Notes: generated by a model not told the origin, from the letters alone. Counted from the first letter of the stretch, positions 24,460-39,000 are shown. The stretch is DNA of 64,000 nucleotides from Marthasterias glacialis (GCA_911728455.2 OU452235.1:13502634-13566633); one strand, 5' to 3'. Numbers and translations: made by a program.

Positions 24460-26414
24460 GCTTCGGTCCAGCACACACGTAGCAGCCTTGGCTATTGTTG
24501 ACGTACACACAGCATGGCCGTGTGCACTGGACATCCTCGGGGTGTCCTCACTTCGCAGTCCCTGGCATCCTCCCTATTTATCCTGCAGCCCTCAGACCGG
24601 CATTTTCGGAAAGTCCATGAGCAGGGCTTTCCAACAGTGTAAGATTTGTCAGTTTCTTGCCAATACTTTGGGAGATAGAGCCGTTGCTAAGTCTTGTTTT
24701 CACTCTGTTACAGCTTCATGTACAAAAGTGCCATTAGACAGGCGTTTGAAGCGCATTCGGAGCAGCCCCGCTCCCTGGACGTTTCAAGGCGGAAGATGGC
24801 CTTGGATGGCCGGGAAAATTAGATTTTCGGATGCAGGACTATGGCAGCTAACTGCAGGTACAAGAAAATTCTCTCTAGCCCCATTATTTGTGGAGTTATT
24901 GGCCTTGGCGCAGCCGACTTCTTTTTTCGTTTTTATTTTTATTTTTTTTTTTATGGCTGGCTTTGGTCCAGCACACACGTAGCGGCCTTGGCTATTGTTG
25001 ACGTACACACAGCATGGCCGTATGCACTGGACATCCTCGGGGTGTCCTCACTCCGCAGTCCTTGGCATCCTCCCTATTTATCCTGCAGCCCTCAAACCGG
25101 CATTTTTGGAAAGCCCATGAGCAGGGCTTTCCAACAGTGTCAGATTTGTCAGTTTCTTGCCAATACTTTGGGAGATAGAGCCGTTGCTAAATCTTGTTTT
25201 CACTCTGCTACAGCTTCGTGTACAAAAGTGCCATTAGACAGGCGTTTGAAGCGCATTCGGAGCAGCCCCGCTCCCTGGTCGTTTCAAGGCGGAAGATGGC
25301 CTTGGACTGCCGGGAAAATTAGATTTTCGGATGCAGGACTATGGCAGCTAACTGCAGGTACAAGAAAATTATCTCTAGCCCCATTATTTGTGGGGTTATT
25401 GGCCTTGGCGCAACCGACTTCTTTTTTCGTTTTTTTTTTGGCTGGCTTCGGTCCAGCACACACGTAGCGGCCTTGGCTATTGTTGACGTACACACAGCAT
25501 GGCCGTATTCACTGGACATTCTCGGGGTGTCCTCACTCCGCAGTCCCTGGCATCCTCCCTATTTATCATGCAGCCCTCAGACCGGCATTTTCGGAAAGCC
25601 CATGAGCAGGGCTTTCCAACAGTGTAAGATTTGTCAGTTTCTTGCAAATACTTTGGGAGATAGAGCCGTTGCTAAATCTTGTTTTCACTCTGTTACAGCT
25701 ACGTGTACAAAAGTGCCAGTAGACAGGCGTTTGAAGCGCATTCGGAGCAGCCCCGCTCCCTGGTCGTTTCAAGGCGGAAGATGGCCTTGGATGGCCGGGA
25801 AAACCAGATTTTCGGATGCAAGACTAAGGCAGCTAACTGCAGGTACAAGAAAATTCTCTCTAGCCCCATTATTTGTGGAGTTATTGGCCTTGGCGCAGCC
25901 GACTTCTTTTTTCGTTTTTTTTTTTTTTTTTTTTTTTTGGCTGGCTTCGGCCAGCACACACGTAGCGGCCTTGGCTATTGTTGACGTACACACAGCATGG
26001 CCGTATGCACTGGACATCCTCGGGGTGTCCTCACTCCGCAGTCCCTGGCATCCTCCCTATTTATCCTGCAGCCCTCAGACCGGCATTTTCGGAAAGCCCA
26101 TGAGCAGGGCTTTCTAACAGTGTCAGATTTGTCAGTTTCTTGCCAATACTTTGGGAGATAGAGCCGTTGCTAAGTCTTGTTTTCACTCTGTTACAGCTTC
26201 ATGTACAAAAGTGCCATTAGACAGGCGTTTGAAGCGCATTCGGAGCAGCCCTGCTCCCTGGTCGTTTCAAGGCGGAAGATTGCCTTGGATGGCCGGGAAA
26301 ATTGGATTTTCGGATGCAGGACTATGGCAGCTAACTGCAGGTACAAGAAAATTCTCTCTAGCCCCATTATTTGTGGAGTTATTGGCCTTGGCGCAGCCGA
26401 CTTCTTTTTTCGGC

Positions 26415-26449
<35 letters not shown>

Positions 26450-26921
26450 GCTTCGGTCCAGCACACACGTAGCAGCCTTGGCTATTGTTGACGTACACAT
26501 AGCATGGCCGTGTGCACTGGACATCCTCGGGGTGTCCTCACTCCGCAGTCCCTGGCATCCTCCCTATTTATCCTGCAGCCCTCAGACCGGCATTTTCAGA
26601 AAGCCCATGAGCAGGCCTTTCCAACAGTGTCAGATTTGTCAGTTTCTTGCCAATACTTTGGGAGATAGAGCCGTTGCTAAGTCTTGTTTTCACTCTGTTT
26701 CAGCTTCGTGTACAAAAGTGCCATTAGACAGGCGTTTGAAGCACATTCGGAGCAGCCCCGCTCCCTGGTCGTTTCAAGGCGGAAGATGGCCTTGGATGGC
26801 CGGGAAAACCAGATTTTCGGATGCAGGACTATGGCAGCTAACTGCAGGTACAAGAAAATTCTCTCTAGCCCCATTATTTGTGGAGTTATTGGCCTTGGCG
26901 CAGCCGACTTCTTTTTTCCGC

Positions 26922-26958
<37 letters not shown>

Positions 26959-27455
26959 GCTTCGGTCCAGCACACACGTAGCAGCCTTGGCTATTGTTGA
27001 CGTACACACAGCATGGCCGTGTGCACTGGACATCCTCGGGGTGTCCTCACTCCGCAGTCCCTGGCATCCTCCCTATTTATCCTGCAGCCCTCAGACCGGC
27101 ATTTTCGGAAAGTCCATGAGCAGGGCTTTCCAACAGTGTAAGATTTGTCAGTTTCTTGCCAATACTTTGGGAGATAGAGCCGTTGCTAAGTCTTGTTTTC
27201 ACTCTGTTACAGCTTCATGTACAAAAGTGCCATTAGACAGGCGTTTGAAGCGCATTCGGAGCAGCCCCGCTCCCTGGACGTTTCAAGGCGGAAGATGGCC
27301 TTGGATGGCCGGGAAAATTAGATTTTCGGATGCAGGACTATGGCAGCTAACTGCAGGTACAAGAAAATTCTCTCTAGCCCCATTATTTGTGGAGTTATTG
27401 GCCTTGGCGCAGCCGACTTCTTTTTTCGTTTTTATTTTTTTTTTTTTTTTTATGG
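22460..27455. repeat. array block 7: 5-mer higher-order repeat, two copies
   Basis: Period about 2,497 bp. Shared markers: cttcggccagcac (23,449 and 25,946), the ccgcg T-run (24,421 and 26,917), aggcctttcc (24,116 and 26,613), ctttggtccagc after an A-interrupted T-run (24,961 and 27,460). The copies differ by scattered single changes, such as ggagtatgg against ggactatgg in the third unit. Confidence 0.85.
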
Positions 27456-27959
27456 CTGGCTTTGGTCCAGCACACACGTAGCGGCCTTGGCTATTGTTGA
27501 CGTACACACACCATGGCCGTATGCACTGGACATCCTCGGGGTGTCCTCACTCCGCAGTCCCTGGCATCCTCCCTATTTATCCTGCAGCCCTCAGACCGGC
27601 ATTTTCGGAAAGCCCATGAGCAGGGCTTTCCAACAGTGTCAGATTTGTCAGTTTCTTGCCAATACTTTGGGAGATAGAGCCGTTGCTAAGTCTTGTTTTC
27701 ACTCTGTTACAGCTTCGTGTACAAAAGTGCCATTAGACAGGCGTTTTAAGCGCATTCGGAGCAGCCCCGCTCCCTGGTCGTTTCAAGGCGGAAGATGGCC
27801 TTGGATGGCCGGGAAAATTGGATTTTCGGATGCAGGAGTATGGCAGCTAACTGCAGGTACAAGAAAATTCTCTCTAGCCCCATTATTTGTGGAGTTATTG
27901 GCCTTGGCGCAGCCGACTTCTTTTTTCGGCGTTTTTTTTTTTTTTTTTTTTTTTTTTGC

Positions 27960-30428
27960 TGGCTTCGGTCCAGCACACACGTAGCAGCCTTGGCTATTGT
28001 TGACGTACACACAGCATGGCCGTGTACACTGGACATCCTCGGGGTGTCCTCACTCCGCAGTCCCTGGCATCCTCCCTATTTATCCTGCAGCCCTCAGACC
28101 GGCATTTTCGGAAAGTCCCCATGAGCAGGGCTTTCCAACAGTGTAAGATTTGTCAGTTTCTTGCCAATACTTTGGGAGATAGAGCCGTTGCTAAGTCTTG
28201 TTTTCACTCTGTTACAGCTTCGTGTACAAAAGTGCCATTAGACAGGCGTTTGAAGCGCATTCGGAGCAGCCCCGCTCCCTGGACGTTTCAAGGCAGAAGA
28301 TGGCCTTGGATGGCCGGGAAAATTAGATTTTCGGATGCAGGACTATGGCAGCTAACTGCAGGTACAAGAAAATTCTCTTTAGCCCCATTATTTGTGGAGT
28401 TATTGGCCTTGGCGCAGCCGACTTCTTTTTTCGTTTTTTTTTTTTTTTTTGTTTTTTGGCTGGCTTCGGTCCAGCACACTCGTAGCGGCCTTGGCTATTG
28501 TTGACGTACACACAGCATGGCCGTATGCACTGGACATCCTCGGGGTGTCCTCACTCCGCAGTCCCTGGCATCCTCCCTATTTATCCTGCAGCCCTCAGAC
28601 CGGCATTTTCGGAAAGCCCATGAGCAGGGCTTTCCAACAGTGTAAGATTTGTCAGTTTCTTGCCAATACTTTGGGAGATAGAGCCGTTGCTAAATCTTGT
28701 TTTCACTCTGTTACAGCTTCGTGTACAAAAGTGCCATTAGACAGGCGTTTGAAGCGCATTCGGAGCAGCCCCGCTCCCTGGTCGTTTCAAGGCAGAAGAT
28801 GGCCTTGGATGGCCGGGAAAACCAGATTTTCGGATGCAGGAGTATGGCAGCTAACTGCAGGTACAAGAAAATTCTCTCTAGCCCCATTATTTGTGGAGTT
28901 ATTGGCCTTGGCGCAGCCGACTTCTTTTTTCGGCGTTTTTTTTTTTTTTTTTTTTTGGCTGGCTTCGGTCCAGCACACACGTAGCGGCCTTGGCTATTGT
29001 TGACGTACACACAGCATGGCCGTATTCACTGGACATCCTCGGGGTGTCCTCACTCCGCAGTCCCTGGCATCCTCCCTATTTATCATGCAGCCCTCAGACC
29101 GGCATTTTCGGAAAGTCCATGAGCAGGGCTTTCCAACAGTGTAAGATTTGTCAGTTTCTTGCAAATACTTTGGGAGATAGAGCCGTTGCTAAATCTTGTT
29201 TTCACTCTGTTACAGCTACGTGTACAAAAGTGCCGGTAGACAGGCGTTTGAAGCGCATTCGGAGCAGCCCCGCTCCCTGGTCGTTTCAAGGCGGAAGATG
29301 GCCTTGGATGGCCGGGAAAATTGGATTTTCGGATGCAAGACTAAGGCAGCTAACTGCAGGTACAAGAAAATTCTCTCTAGCCCCATTATTTGTGGAGTTA
29401 TTGGCCTTGGCGCAGCCGACTTCTTTTTTCGGTTTTTTTTTTTTTTTTTTTTTTTGCTGGCTTCGGTCCAGCACACACGTAGCGGCCTTGGCTATTGTTG
29501 ACGTACACGCAGCATGGCCGTATGCACTGGACATTCTCGCGGTGTCCTCACTCCGCAGTCCTTGGCATCCTCCCTATTTATCATGCAGCCCTCAAACCGG
29601 CATTTTTGGAAAGCCCATGAGCAGGGCTTTCCAACAGTGTAAGATTTGTCAGTTTCTTGCAAATACTTTGGGAGATAGAGCCGTTGCTAAATCTTGTTTT
29701 CACTCTGTTACAGCTACGTGTACAAAAGTGCCAGTAGACAGGCGTTTGAAGCGCATTCGGAGCAGCCCCGCTCCCTGGTCATTTCAAGGCGGAAGATGGC
29801 CTTGGATGGCCGGGAAAACCGGATTTTCGGATGCAGGACTATGGCAGCTAACTGCAGGTACAAGAAAATTCTCTCTAGCCCCGTTATTTGTGGAGTTATT
29901 GGCCTTGGCGCAGCCGACTTCTTTTTTCGTTTTTTTTTTTTTTTTTTTTTTGGCTGGCTTCGGTCCAGCACACACGTAGCGGCCTTGGCTATTGTTGACG
30001 TACACACAGCATGGCCGTATGCACTGGACATCCTCGGGGTGTCCTCACTCCGCAGTCCCTGGCATCCTCCCTATTTATCCTGCAGCCCTCAGACCGGCAT
30101 TTTCGGAAAGCCCATGAGCAGGGCTTTCCAACAGTGTAAGATTTGTCAGTTTCTTGCCAATACTTTGGGAGATAGAGCCGTTGCTAAGTCTTGTTTTCAC
30201 TCTGTTACAGCTTCGTGTACAAAAGTGCCATTAGACAGGCGTTTGAAGCGCATTCGGAGCAGCCCCGCTCCCTGGTCGTTTCAAGGCGGAAGATGGCCTT
30301 GGATGGCCTGGAAAACCAGATTTTCGGATGCAGGAGTATGGCAGCTAACTGCAGGTACAAGAAAATTCTCTCTAGCCCCATTATTTGTGGAGTTATTGGC
30401 CTTGGCGCAGCCGACTTCTTTTTTCGGC

Positions 30429-30464
<36 letters not shown>

Positions 30465-32930
30465 GCTTCGGTCCAGCACACACGTAGCAGCCTTGGCTAT
30501 TGTTGACGTACACACAGCATGGCCGTGTACACTGGACATCCTCGGGGTGTCCTCACTCCGCAGTCCCTGGCATCCTCCCTATTTATCCTGCAGCCCTCAG
30601 ACCGGCATTTTCGGAAAGTCCCCATGAGCAGGGCTTTCCAACAGTGTAAGATTTGTCAGTTTCTTGCCAATACTTTGGGAGATAGAGCCGTTGCTAAGTC
30701 TTGTTTTCACTCTGTTACAGCTTCGTGTACAAAAGTGCCATTAGACAGGCGTTTGAAGCGCATTCGGAGCAGCCCCGCTCCCTGGACGTTTCAAGGCAGA
30801 AGATGGCCTTGGATGGCCGGGAAAATTAGATTTTCGGATGCAGGACTATGGCAGCTAACTGCAGGTACAAGAAAATTCTCTTTAGCCCCATTATTTGTGG
30901 AGTTATTGGCCTTGGCGCAGCCGACTTCTTTTTTCGTTTTTTTTTTTTTTTTGTTTTTTGGCTGGCTTCGGTCCAGCACACTCGTAGCGGCCTTGGCTAT
31001 TGTTGACGTACACACAGCATGGCCGTATGCACTGGACATCCTCGGGGTGTCCTCACTCCGCAGTCCCTGGCATCCTCCCTATTTATCCTGCAGCCCTCAG
31101 ACCGGCATTTTCGGAAAGCCCATGAGCAGGGCTTTCCAACAGTGTAAGATTTGTCAGTTTCTTGCCAATACTTTGGGAGATAGAGCCGTTGCTAAATCTT
31201 GTTTTCACTCTGTTACAGCTTCGTGTACAAAAGTGCCATTAGACAGGCGTTTGAAGCGCATTCGGAGCAGCCCCGCTCCCTGGTCGTTTCAAGGCAGAAG
31301 ATGGCCTTGGATGGCCGGGAAAACCAGATTTTCGGATGCAGGAGTATGGCAGCTAACTGCAGGTACAAGAAAATTCTCTCTAGCCCCATTATTTGTGGAG
31401 TTATTGGCCTTGGCGCAGCCGACTTCTTTTTTCGGCGTTTTTTTTTTTTTTTTTTTTTGGCTGGCTTCGGTCCAGCACACACGTAGCGGCCTTGGCTATT
31501 GTTGACGTACACACAGCATGGCCGTATTCACTGGACATCCTCGGGGTGTCCTCACTCCGCAGTCCCTGGCATCCTCCCTATTTATCATGCAGCCCTCAGA
31601 CCGGCATTTTCGGAAAGCCCATGAGCAGGGCTTTCCAACAGTGTAAGATTTGTCAGTTTCTTGCAAATACTTTGGGAGATAGAGCCGTTGCTAAATCTTG
31701 TTTTCACTCTGTTACAGCTACGTGTACAAAAGTGCCGGTAGACAGGCGTTTGAAGCGCATTCGGAGCAGCCCCGCTCCCTGGTCGTTTCAAGGCGGAAGA
31801 TGGCCTTGGATGGCCGGGAAAATTGGATTTTCGGATGCAAGACTAAGGCAGCTAACTGCAGGTACAAGAAAATTCTCTCTAGCCCCATTATTTGTGGAGT
31901 TATTGGCCTTGGCGCAGCCGACTTCTTTTTTCGGTTTTTTTTTTTTTTTTTTTTTTTTGCTGGCTTCGGTCCAGCACACACGTAGCGGCCTTGGCTATTG
32001 TTGACGTACACGCAGCATGGCCGTATGCACTGGACATTCTCGCGGTGTCCTCACTCCGCAGTCCTTGGCATCCTCCCTATTTATCATGCAGCCCTCAAAC
32101 CGGCATTTTTGGAAAGCCCATGAGCAGGGCTTTCCAACAGTGTAAGATTTGTCAGTTTCTTGCAAATACTTTGGGAGATAGAGCCGTTGCTAAATCTTGT
32201 TTTCACTCTGTTACAGCTACGTGTACAAAAGTGCCAGTAGACAGGCGTTTGAAGCGCATTCGGAGCAGCCCCGCTCCCTGGTCATTTCAAGGCGGAAGAT
32301 GGCCTTGGATGGCCGGGAAAACCGGATTTTCGGATGCAGGACTATGGCAGCTAACTGCAGGTACAAGAAAATTCTCTCTAGCCCCGTTATTTGTGGAGTT
32401 ATTGGCCTTGGCGCAGCCGACTTCTTTTTTCGTTTTTTTTTTTTTTTTTTTTTGGCTGGCTTCGGTCCAGCACACACGTAGCGGCCTTGGCTATTGTTGA
32501 CGTACACACAGCATGGCCGTATGCACTGGACATCCTCGGGGTGTCCTCACTCCGCAGTCCCTGGCATCCTCCCTATTTATCCTGCAGCCCTCAGACCGGC
32601 ATTTTCGGAAAGCCCATGAGCAGGGCTTTCCAACAGTGTAAGATTTGTCAGTTTCTTGCCAATACTTTGGGAGATAGAGCCGTTGCTAAGTCTTGTTTTC
32701 ACTCTGTTACAGCTTCGTGTACAAAAGTGCCATTAGACAGGCGTTTGAAGCGCATTCGGAGCAGCCCCGCTCCCTGGTCGTTTCAAGGCGGAAGATGGCC
32801 TTGGATGGCCTGGAAAACCAGATTTTCGGATGCAGGAGTATGGCAGCTAACTGCAGGTACAAGAAAATTCTCTCTAGCCCCATTATTTGTGGAGTTATTG
32901 GCCTTGGCGCAGCCGACTTCTTTTTTCGGC

Positions 32931-32965
<35 letters not shown>
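27960..32965. repeat. array block 8: 5-mer higher-order repeat, two copies
   Basis: Period about 2,502 bp. Shared markers: cgtgtacactgg (28,021 and 30,524), ggaaagtccccatg with two extra bases (28,113 and 30,615), cactcgtagcgg (28,477 and 30,979), gccggtagac (29,232 and 31,734), ggcctggaaaacc (30,305 and 32,807). A further single-unit copy of the last unit type follows at 33,317. Confidence 0.87.
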
Positions 32966-32968
<3 letters not shown>

Positions 32969-33440
32969 GCTTCGGTCCAGCACACACGTAGCAGCCTTGG
33001 CTATTGTTGACGTACACACAGCATGGCCGTGTGCACTGGACATCCTCGGGGTGTCCTCACTCCGCAGTCCCTGGCATCCTCCCTATTTATCCTGCAGCCC
33101 TCAGACCGGCATTTTCGGAGAGCCCATGAGCAGGGCTTTCTAACAGTGTCAGATTTGTCAGTTTCTTGCCAATACTTTGGGAGATAGAGCCGTTGCTAAG
33201 TCTTGTTTTCACTCTGTTACAGCTTCGTGTACAAAAGTGCCATTAGACAGGCGTTTGAAGCGCATTCGGAGCAGCCCCGCTCCCTGGTCGTTTCAAGGCG
33301 GAAGATGGCCTTGGATGGCCTGGAAAACCAGATTTTCGGATGCAGGAGTATGGCAGCTAACTGCAGGTACAAGAAAATTCTCTCTAGCCCCATTATTTGT
33401 GGAGTTATTGGCCTTGGCGCAGCCGACTTCTTTTTTCGGC

Positions 33441-33459
<19 letters not shown>

Positions 33460-33477
<18 letters not shown>

Positions 33478-36428
33478 GCTTCGGTCCAGCACACACGTAG
33501 CAGCCTTGGCTATTGTTGACGTACACACAGCATGGCCGTGTGCACTGGACATCCTCGGGGTGTCCTCACTCCGCAGTCCCTGGCATCCTCCCTATTTATC
33601 CTGCAGCCCTCGGACCGGCATTTTCTGAAAGCCCATGAGCAGGGCTTTCTAACAGTGTCAGATTTGTCAGTTTCTTGCCAATACTTTGGGAGATAGAGCC
33701 GTTGCTAAGTCTTGTTTTCACTCTGTTACAGCTTCATGTACAAAAGTGCCATTAGACAGGCGTTTGAAGCGCATTCGGAGCAGCCCCGCTCCCTGGTCGT
33801 TTCAAGGCGGAAGATTGCCTTGGATGGCCGGGAAAATTAGATTTTCGGATGCAGGACTATGGCAGCTAACTGCAGGTACAAGAAAATTCTCTCTAGCCCC
33901 ATTATTTGTGGAGTTATTGGCCTTGGCGCAGCCGACTTCTTTTTTCATTTTTTTTTTTTTTTTTTTTTTGCTGGCTTCGGCCAGTTCACACGTAGCGGCC
34001 TTGGCTATTGTTGACGTACACACAGCATGGCCGTATGCACTGGACATTCTCGGGGTGTCCGCACTCCGCAGTCCCTGGCATCCTCCCTATTTATCCTGCA
34101 GCCCTCAGACCGGCATTTTCGGAAAGTCCATGAGCAGGGCTTTCCAACAGTGTAAGATTTGTCAGTTTCTTGCCAATACTTTGGGAGATAGAGCCGTTGC
34201 TAAGTCTTGTTTTCACTCTGTTACAGCTTCGTGTACAAAAGTGCAATTAGACAGGCGTTTGAAGCGCATTCGGAGCAGCCCCGCTCCCTGGTCGTTTCAA
34301 GGCGGAAGATTGCCTTGGATGGCCGGGAAAACCGGATTTTCGGATGCAGGACTATGGCAGCTAACTGCAGGTACAAGAAAATTCTCTCTAGCCCCATTAT
34401 TTGTGGAGTTATTGGCCTTGGCGCAGCCGACTTCTTTTTTCGGTTTTTTTTTTTTTTTTTTTTTGCTGGCTTCGGTCCAGCACACACGTAGCGGCCTTGG
34501 CTATTGTTGACGTACACACAGCATGGCCGTATGCACTGGACATCCTCGGGGTGTCCGCACTCCGCAGTCCCTGGCATCCTCCCTATTTATCCTGCAGCCC
34601 TCAGACCGGCATTTTCGGAAAGTCCATGAGTTGGGCTTTCCAACAGTGTCAGATTTGTCAGTTTCTTGCCAATACTTTGGGAGATAGAGCCGTTGCTAAG
34701 TCTTGTTTTCACTCTGTTACAGCTTCGTGTACAAAAGTGCCATTAGACAGGCGTTTGAAGCGCATTCGGAGCAGCCCCGCTCCCTGGTCATTTCAAGGCG
34801 GAAGATGGCCATGGATGGCCGGGAAAACCGGATTTTCGGATGCAGGACTATGGCAGCTAACTGCAGGTACAAGAAAATTCTCTCTAGCCCCGTTATTTGT
34901 GGAGTTATTGGCCTTGGCGCAGCCGACTTCTTTTTTCGTTTTTTTTTTTTTTTTTTTTGGCTGGCTTCGGTCCAGCACACACGTAGCGGCCTTGGCTATT
35001 GTTGACGTACACACAGCATGGCCGTGTGCACTGGACATCCTCGGGGTGTCCTCACTCCGCAGTCCCTGGCATCCTCCCTATTTATTCTGCAGCCCTCAGA
35101 CCGGCATTTTCGGAAAGCCCATGAGCAGGGCTTTCTAACAGTGTCAGATTTGTCAGTTTCTTGCCAATACTTTGGGAGATAGAGCCGTTGCTAAGTCTTG
35201 TTTTCACTCTGTTACAGCTTCATGTACAAAAGTGCCATTAGACAGGCGTTTGAAGCGCATTCGGAGCAGCCCCGCTCCCTGGTCGTTTCAAGGCGGAAGA
35301 TTGCCTTGGATGGCCGGGAAAATTAGATTTTCGGATGCAGGACTATGGCAGCTAACTGCAGGTACAAAAAAATTCTCTCTAGCCCCATTATTTGTGGAGT
35401 TATTGGCCTTGGCGCAGCCGACTTCTTTTTTCATTTTTTTTTTTTTTTTTTTTTTGCTGGCTTCGGCCAGTTCACACGTAGCGGCCTTGGCTATTGTTGA
35501 CGTACACACAGCATGGCCGTATGCACTGGACATTCTCGGGGTGTCCGCACTCCGCAGTCCCTGGCATCCTCCCTATTTATCCTGCAGCCCTCAGACCGGC
35601 ATTTTCGGAAAGTCCATGAGCAGGGCTTTCCAACAGTGTAAGATTTGTCAGTTTCTTGCCAATACTTTGGGAGATAGAGCCGTTGCTAAGTCTTGTTTTC
35701 ACTCTGTTACAGCTTCGTGTACAAAAGTGCAATTAGACAGGCGTTTGAAGCGCATTCGGAGCAGCCCCGCTCCCTGGTCGTTTCAAGGCGGAAGATTGCC
35801 TTGGATGGCCGGGAAAATTGGATTTTCGGATGCAGGACTATGGCAGCTAACTGCAGGTACAAGAAAATTCTCTCTAGCCCCATTATTTGTGGAGTTATTG
35901 GCCTTGGCGCAGCCGACTTCTTTTTTCGGTTTTTTTTTTTTTTTTTTTTTTTGCTGGCTTCGGTCCAGCACACACGTAGCGGCCTTGGCTATTGTTGACG
36001 TACACACAGCATGGCCGTATGCACTGGACATCCTCGGGGTGTCCGCACTCCGCAGTCCCTGGCATCCTCCCTATTTATCCTGCAGCCCTCAGACCGGCAT
36101 TTTCGGAAAGTCCATGAGCAGGGCTTTCCAACAGTGTCAGATTTGTCAGTTTCTTGCCAATACTTTGGGAGATAGAGCCGTTGCTAAGTCTTGTTTTCAC
36201 TCTGTTACAGCTTCGTGTACAAAAGTGCCATTAGACAGGCGTTTGAAGCGCATTCGGAGCAGCCCCGCTCCCTGGTCGTTTCAAGGCGGAAGATGGCCTT
36301 GGATGGCAAGGAAAACCAGATTTTCGGATGCAGGACTATGGCAGCTAACTGCAGGTACAAGAAAATTCTCTCTAGCCCCATTATTTGTGGAGTTATTGGC
36401 CATGGCGCAGACGACTTCTTTTTTCGGC

Positions 36429-36464
<36 letters not shown>

Positions 36465-37928
36465 GCTTCGGTCCAGCACACACGTAGCAGCCTTGGCTAT
36501 TGTTGACGTACACACAGCATGGCCGTGTGCACTGGACATCCTCGGGGTGTCCTCACTCCGCAGTCCCTGGCATCCTCCCTATTTATCCTGCAGCCCTCAG
36601 ACCGGCATTTTCGGAAAGCCCATGAGCAGGGCTTTCTAACAGTGTCAGGTTTCTCAGTTTCTTGCCAATACTTTGGGAGATAGAGCCGTTGCTAAGTCTT
36701 GTTTTCACTCTGTTACAGCTTCATGTACAAAAGTGCCATTAGACAGGCGTTTGAAGCGCATTCGGAGCAGCCCCGCTCCCTGGTCGTTTCAAGGCGGAAG
36801 ATTGCCTTGGATGGCCGGGAAAATTGGATTTTCGGATGCAGGACTATGGCAGCTAACTGCAGGTACAAGAAAATTCTCTCTAGCCCCATTATTTGTGGAG
36901 TTATTGGCCTTGGCGCAGCCGACTTCTTTTTTGTTTGTTTTTTTTTTTTTTTTTTTGCTGGCTTCGGCCAGCACACACGTAGCGGCCTTGGCTATTGTTG
37001 ACGTACACACAGCATGGCCGTATGCACTGGACATTCTCGGGGTGTCCGCACTCCGCAGTCCCTGGCATCCTCCCTATTGATCCTGCAGCCCTCAGACCGG
37101 CATTTTCGGAAAGTCCATGAGCAGGGCTTTCCAACAGTGTAAGATTTGTCAGTTTCTTGCCAATACTTTGGGAGATAGAGCCGTTGCTAAGTCTTGTTTT
37201 CACTCTGTTACAGCTTCGTGTACAAAAGTGCAATTAGACAGGCGTTTGAAGCGCATTCGGAGCAGCCCCGCTCCCTGGTCGTTTCAAGGCGGAAGATTGC
37301 CTTGGATGGCCGGGAAAATTGGATTTTCGGATGCAGGACTATGGCAGCTAACTGCAGGTACAAGAAAATTCTCTCTAGCCCCATTATTTGTGGAGTTATT
37401 GGCCTTGGCGCAGCCGACTTCTTTTTTCGGTTTTTTTTTTTTTTTTTTTTTTGCTGGCTTCGGTCCAGCACACACGTAGCGGCCTTGGCTATTGTTGACG
37501 TACACACAGCATGGCCGTATGCACTGGACATCCTCGGGGTGTCCGCACTCCGCAGTCCCTGGCATCCTCCCTATTTATCCTGCAGCCCTCAGACCGGCAT
37601 TTTCGGAAAGTCCATGAGCAGGGCTTTCCAACAGTGTCAGATTTGTCAGTTTCTTGCCAATACTTTGGGAGATAGAGCCGTTGCTAAGTCTTGTTTTCAC
37701 TCTGTTACAGCTTCGTGTACAAAAGTGCCATTAGACAGGCGTTTGAAGCGCATTCGGAGCAGCCCCGCTCCCTGGTCGTTTCAAGGCGGAAGATGGCCTT
37801 GGATGGCAAGGAAAACCAGATTTTCGGATGCAGGACTATGGCAGCTAACTGCAGGTACAAGAAAATTCTCTCTAGCCCCATTATTTGTGGAGTTATTGGC
37901 CATGGCGCAGACGACTTCTTTTTTCGGC

Positions 37929-37963
<35 letters not shown>

Positions 37964-38423
37964 GCTTCGGTCCAGCACACACGTAGCAGCCTTGGCTATT
38001 GTTGACGTACACACAGCATGGCCGTGTGCACTGGACATCCTCGGGGTGTCCTCACTCCGCAGTCCCTGGCATCCTCCCTATTTATCCTGCAGCCCTCAGA
38101 CCGGCATTTTCGGAAAGCCCATGAGCAGGGCTTTCTAACAGTGTCAGGTTTCTCAGTTTCTTGCCAATACTTTGGGAGATAGAGCCGTTGCTAAGTCTTG
38201 TTTTCACTCTGTTACAGCTTCATGTACAAAAGTGCCATTAGACAGGCGTTTGAAGCGCATTCGGAGCAGCCCCGCTCCCTGGTCGTTTCAAGGCGGAAGA
38301 TTGCCTTGGATGGCCGGGAAAATTGGATTTTCGGATGCAGGACTATGGCAGCTAACTGCAGGTACAAGAAAATTCTCTCTAGCCCCATTATTTGTGGAGT
38401 TATTGGCCTTGCCGCAGCCGACT

Positions 38424-38460
<37 letters not shown>

Positions 38461-38930
38461 GCTTCGGCCAGCACACACGTAGCGGCCTTGGCTATTGTTG
38501 ACGTACACACAGCATGGCCGTATGCACTGGACATTCTCGGGGTGTCCGCACTCCGCAGTCCCTGGCATCCTCCCTATTGATCCTGCAGCCCTCAGACCGG
38601 CATTTTCGGAAAGTCCATGAGCAGGGCTTTCCAACAGTGTAAGATTTGTCAGTTTCTTGCCAATACTTTGGGAGATAGAGCCGTTGCTAAGTCTTGTTTT
38701 CACTCTGTTACAGCTTCGTGTACAAAAGTGCAATTAGACAGGCGTTTGAAGCGCATTCGGAGCAGCCCCGCTCCCTGGTCGTTTCAAGGCGGAAGATGGC
38801 CTTGGATGGCCGGGAAAATTGGATTTTCGGATGCAGAACTATGGCAGCTAACTGCAGGTACAAGAAAATTCTCTCTAGCCCCATTATTTGTGGAGTTATT
38901 GGCCTTGGCGCAGCCGACTTCTTTTTTCGG

Positions 38931-38962
<32 letters not shown>

Positions 38963-39000
38963 GCTTCGGTCCAGCACACACGTAGCGGCCTTGGCTATTG
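33460..39000. repeat. array block 9: 3-mer higher-order repeat, nearly four copies
   Basis: Three unit types follow in order A-B-C. Type A has cttcatgtac and gaagattgcc, and the hairpin after its T-run reads cttcggcca (33,974; 35,461; 36,961; 38,460). Type B has gtgcaattagac (34,241; 35,728; 37,228; 38,728). Type C follows with gtccgcactccgc. Periods are 1,487, 1,500 and 1,500 bp. The fourth copy lacks a matching C unit and is followed by A-like units. This is the clearest regular higher-order repeat in the window. Confidence 0.85.

Noticed and set aside
38212-38733. Minus-strand frames with lysine runs (up to 173 codons)
   Set aside because: Reverse reading of the same unit; the lysines are the T-run on the other strand. 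No domain, no conserved start.
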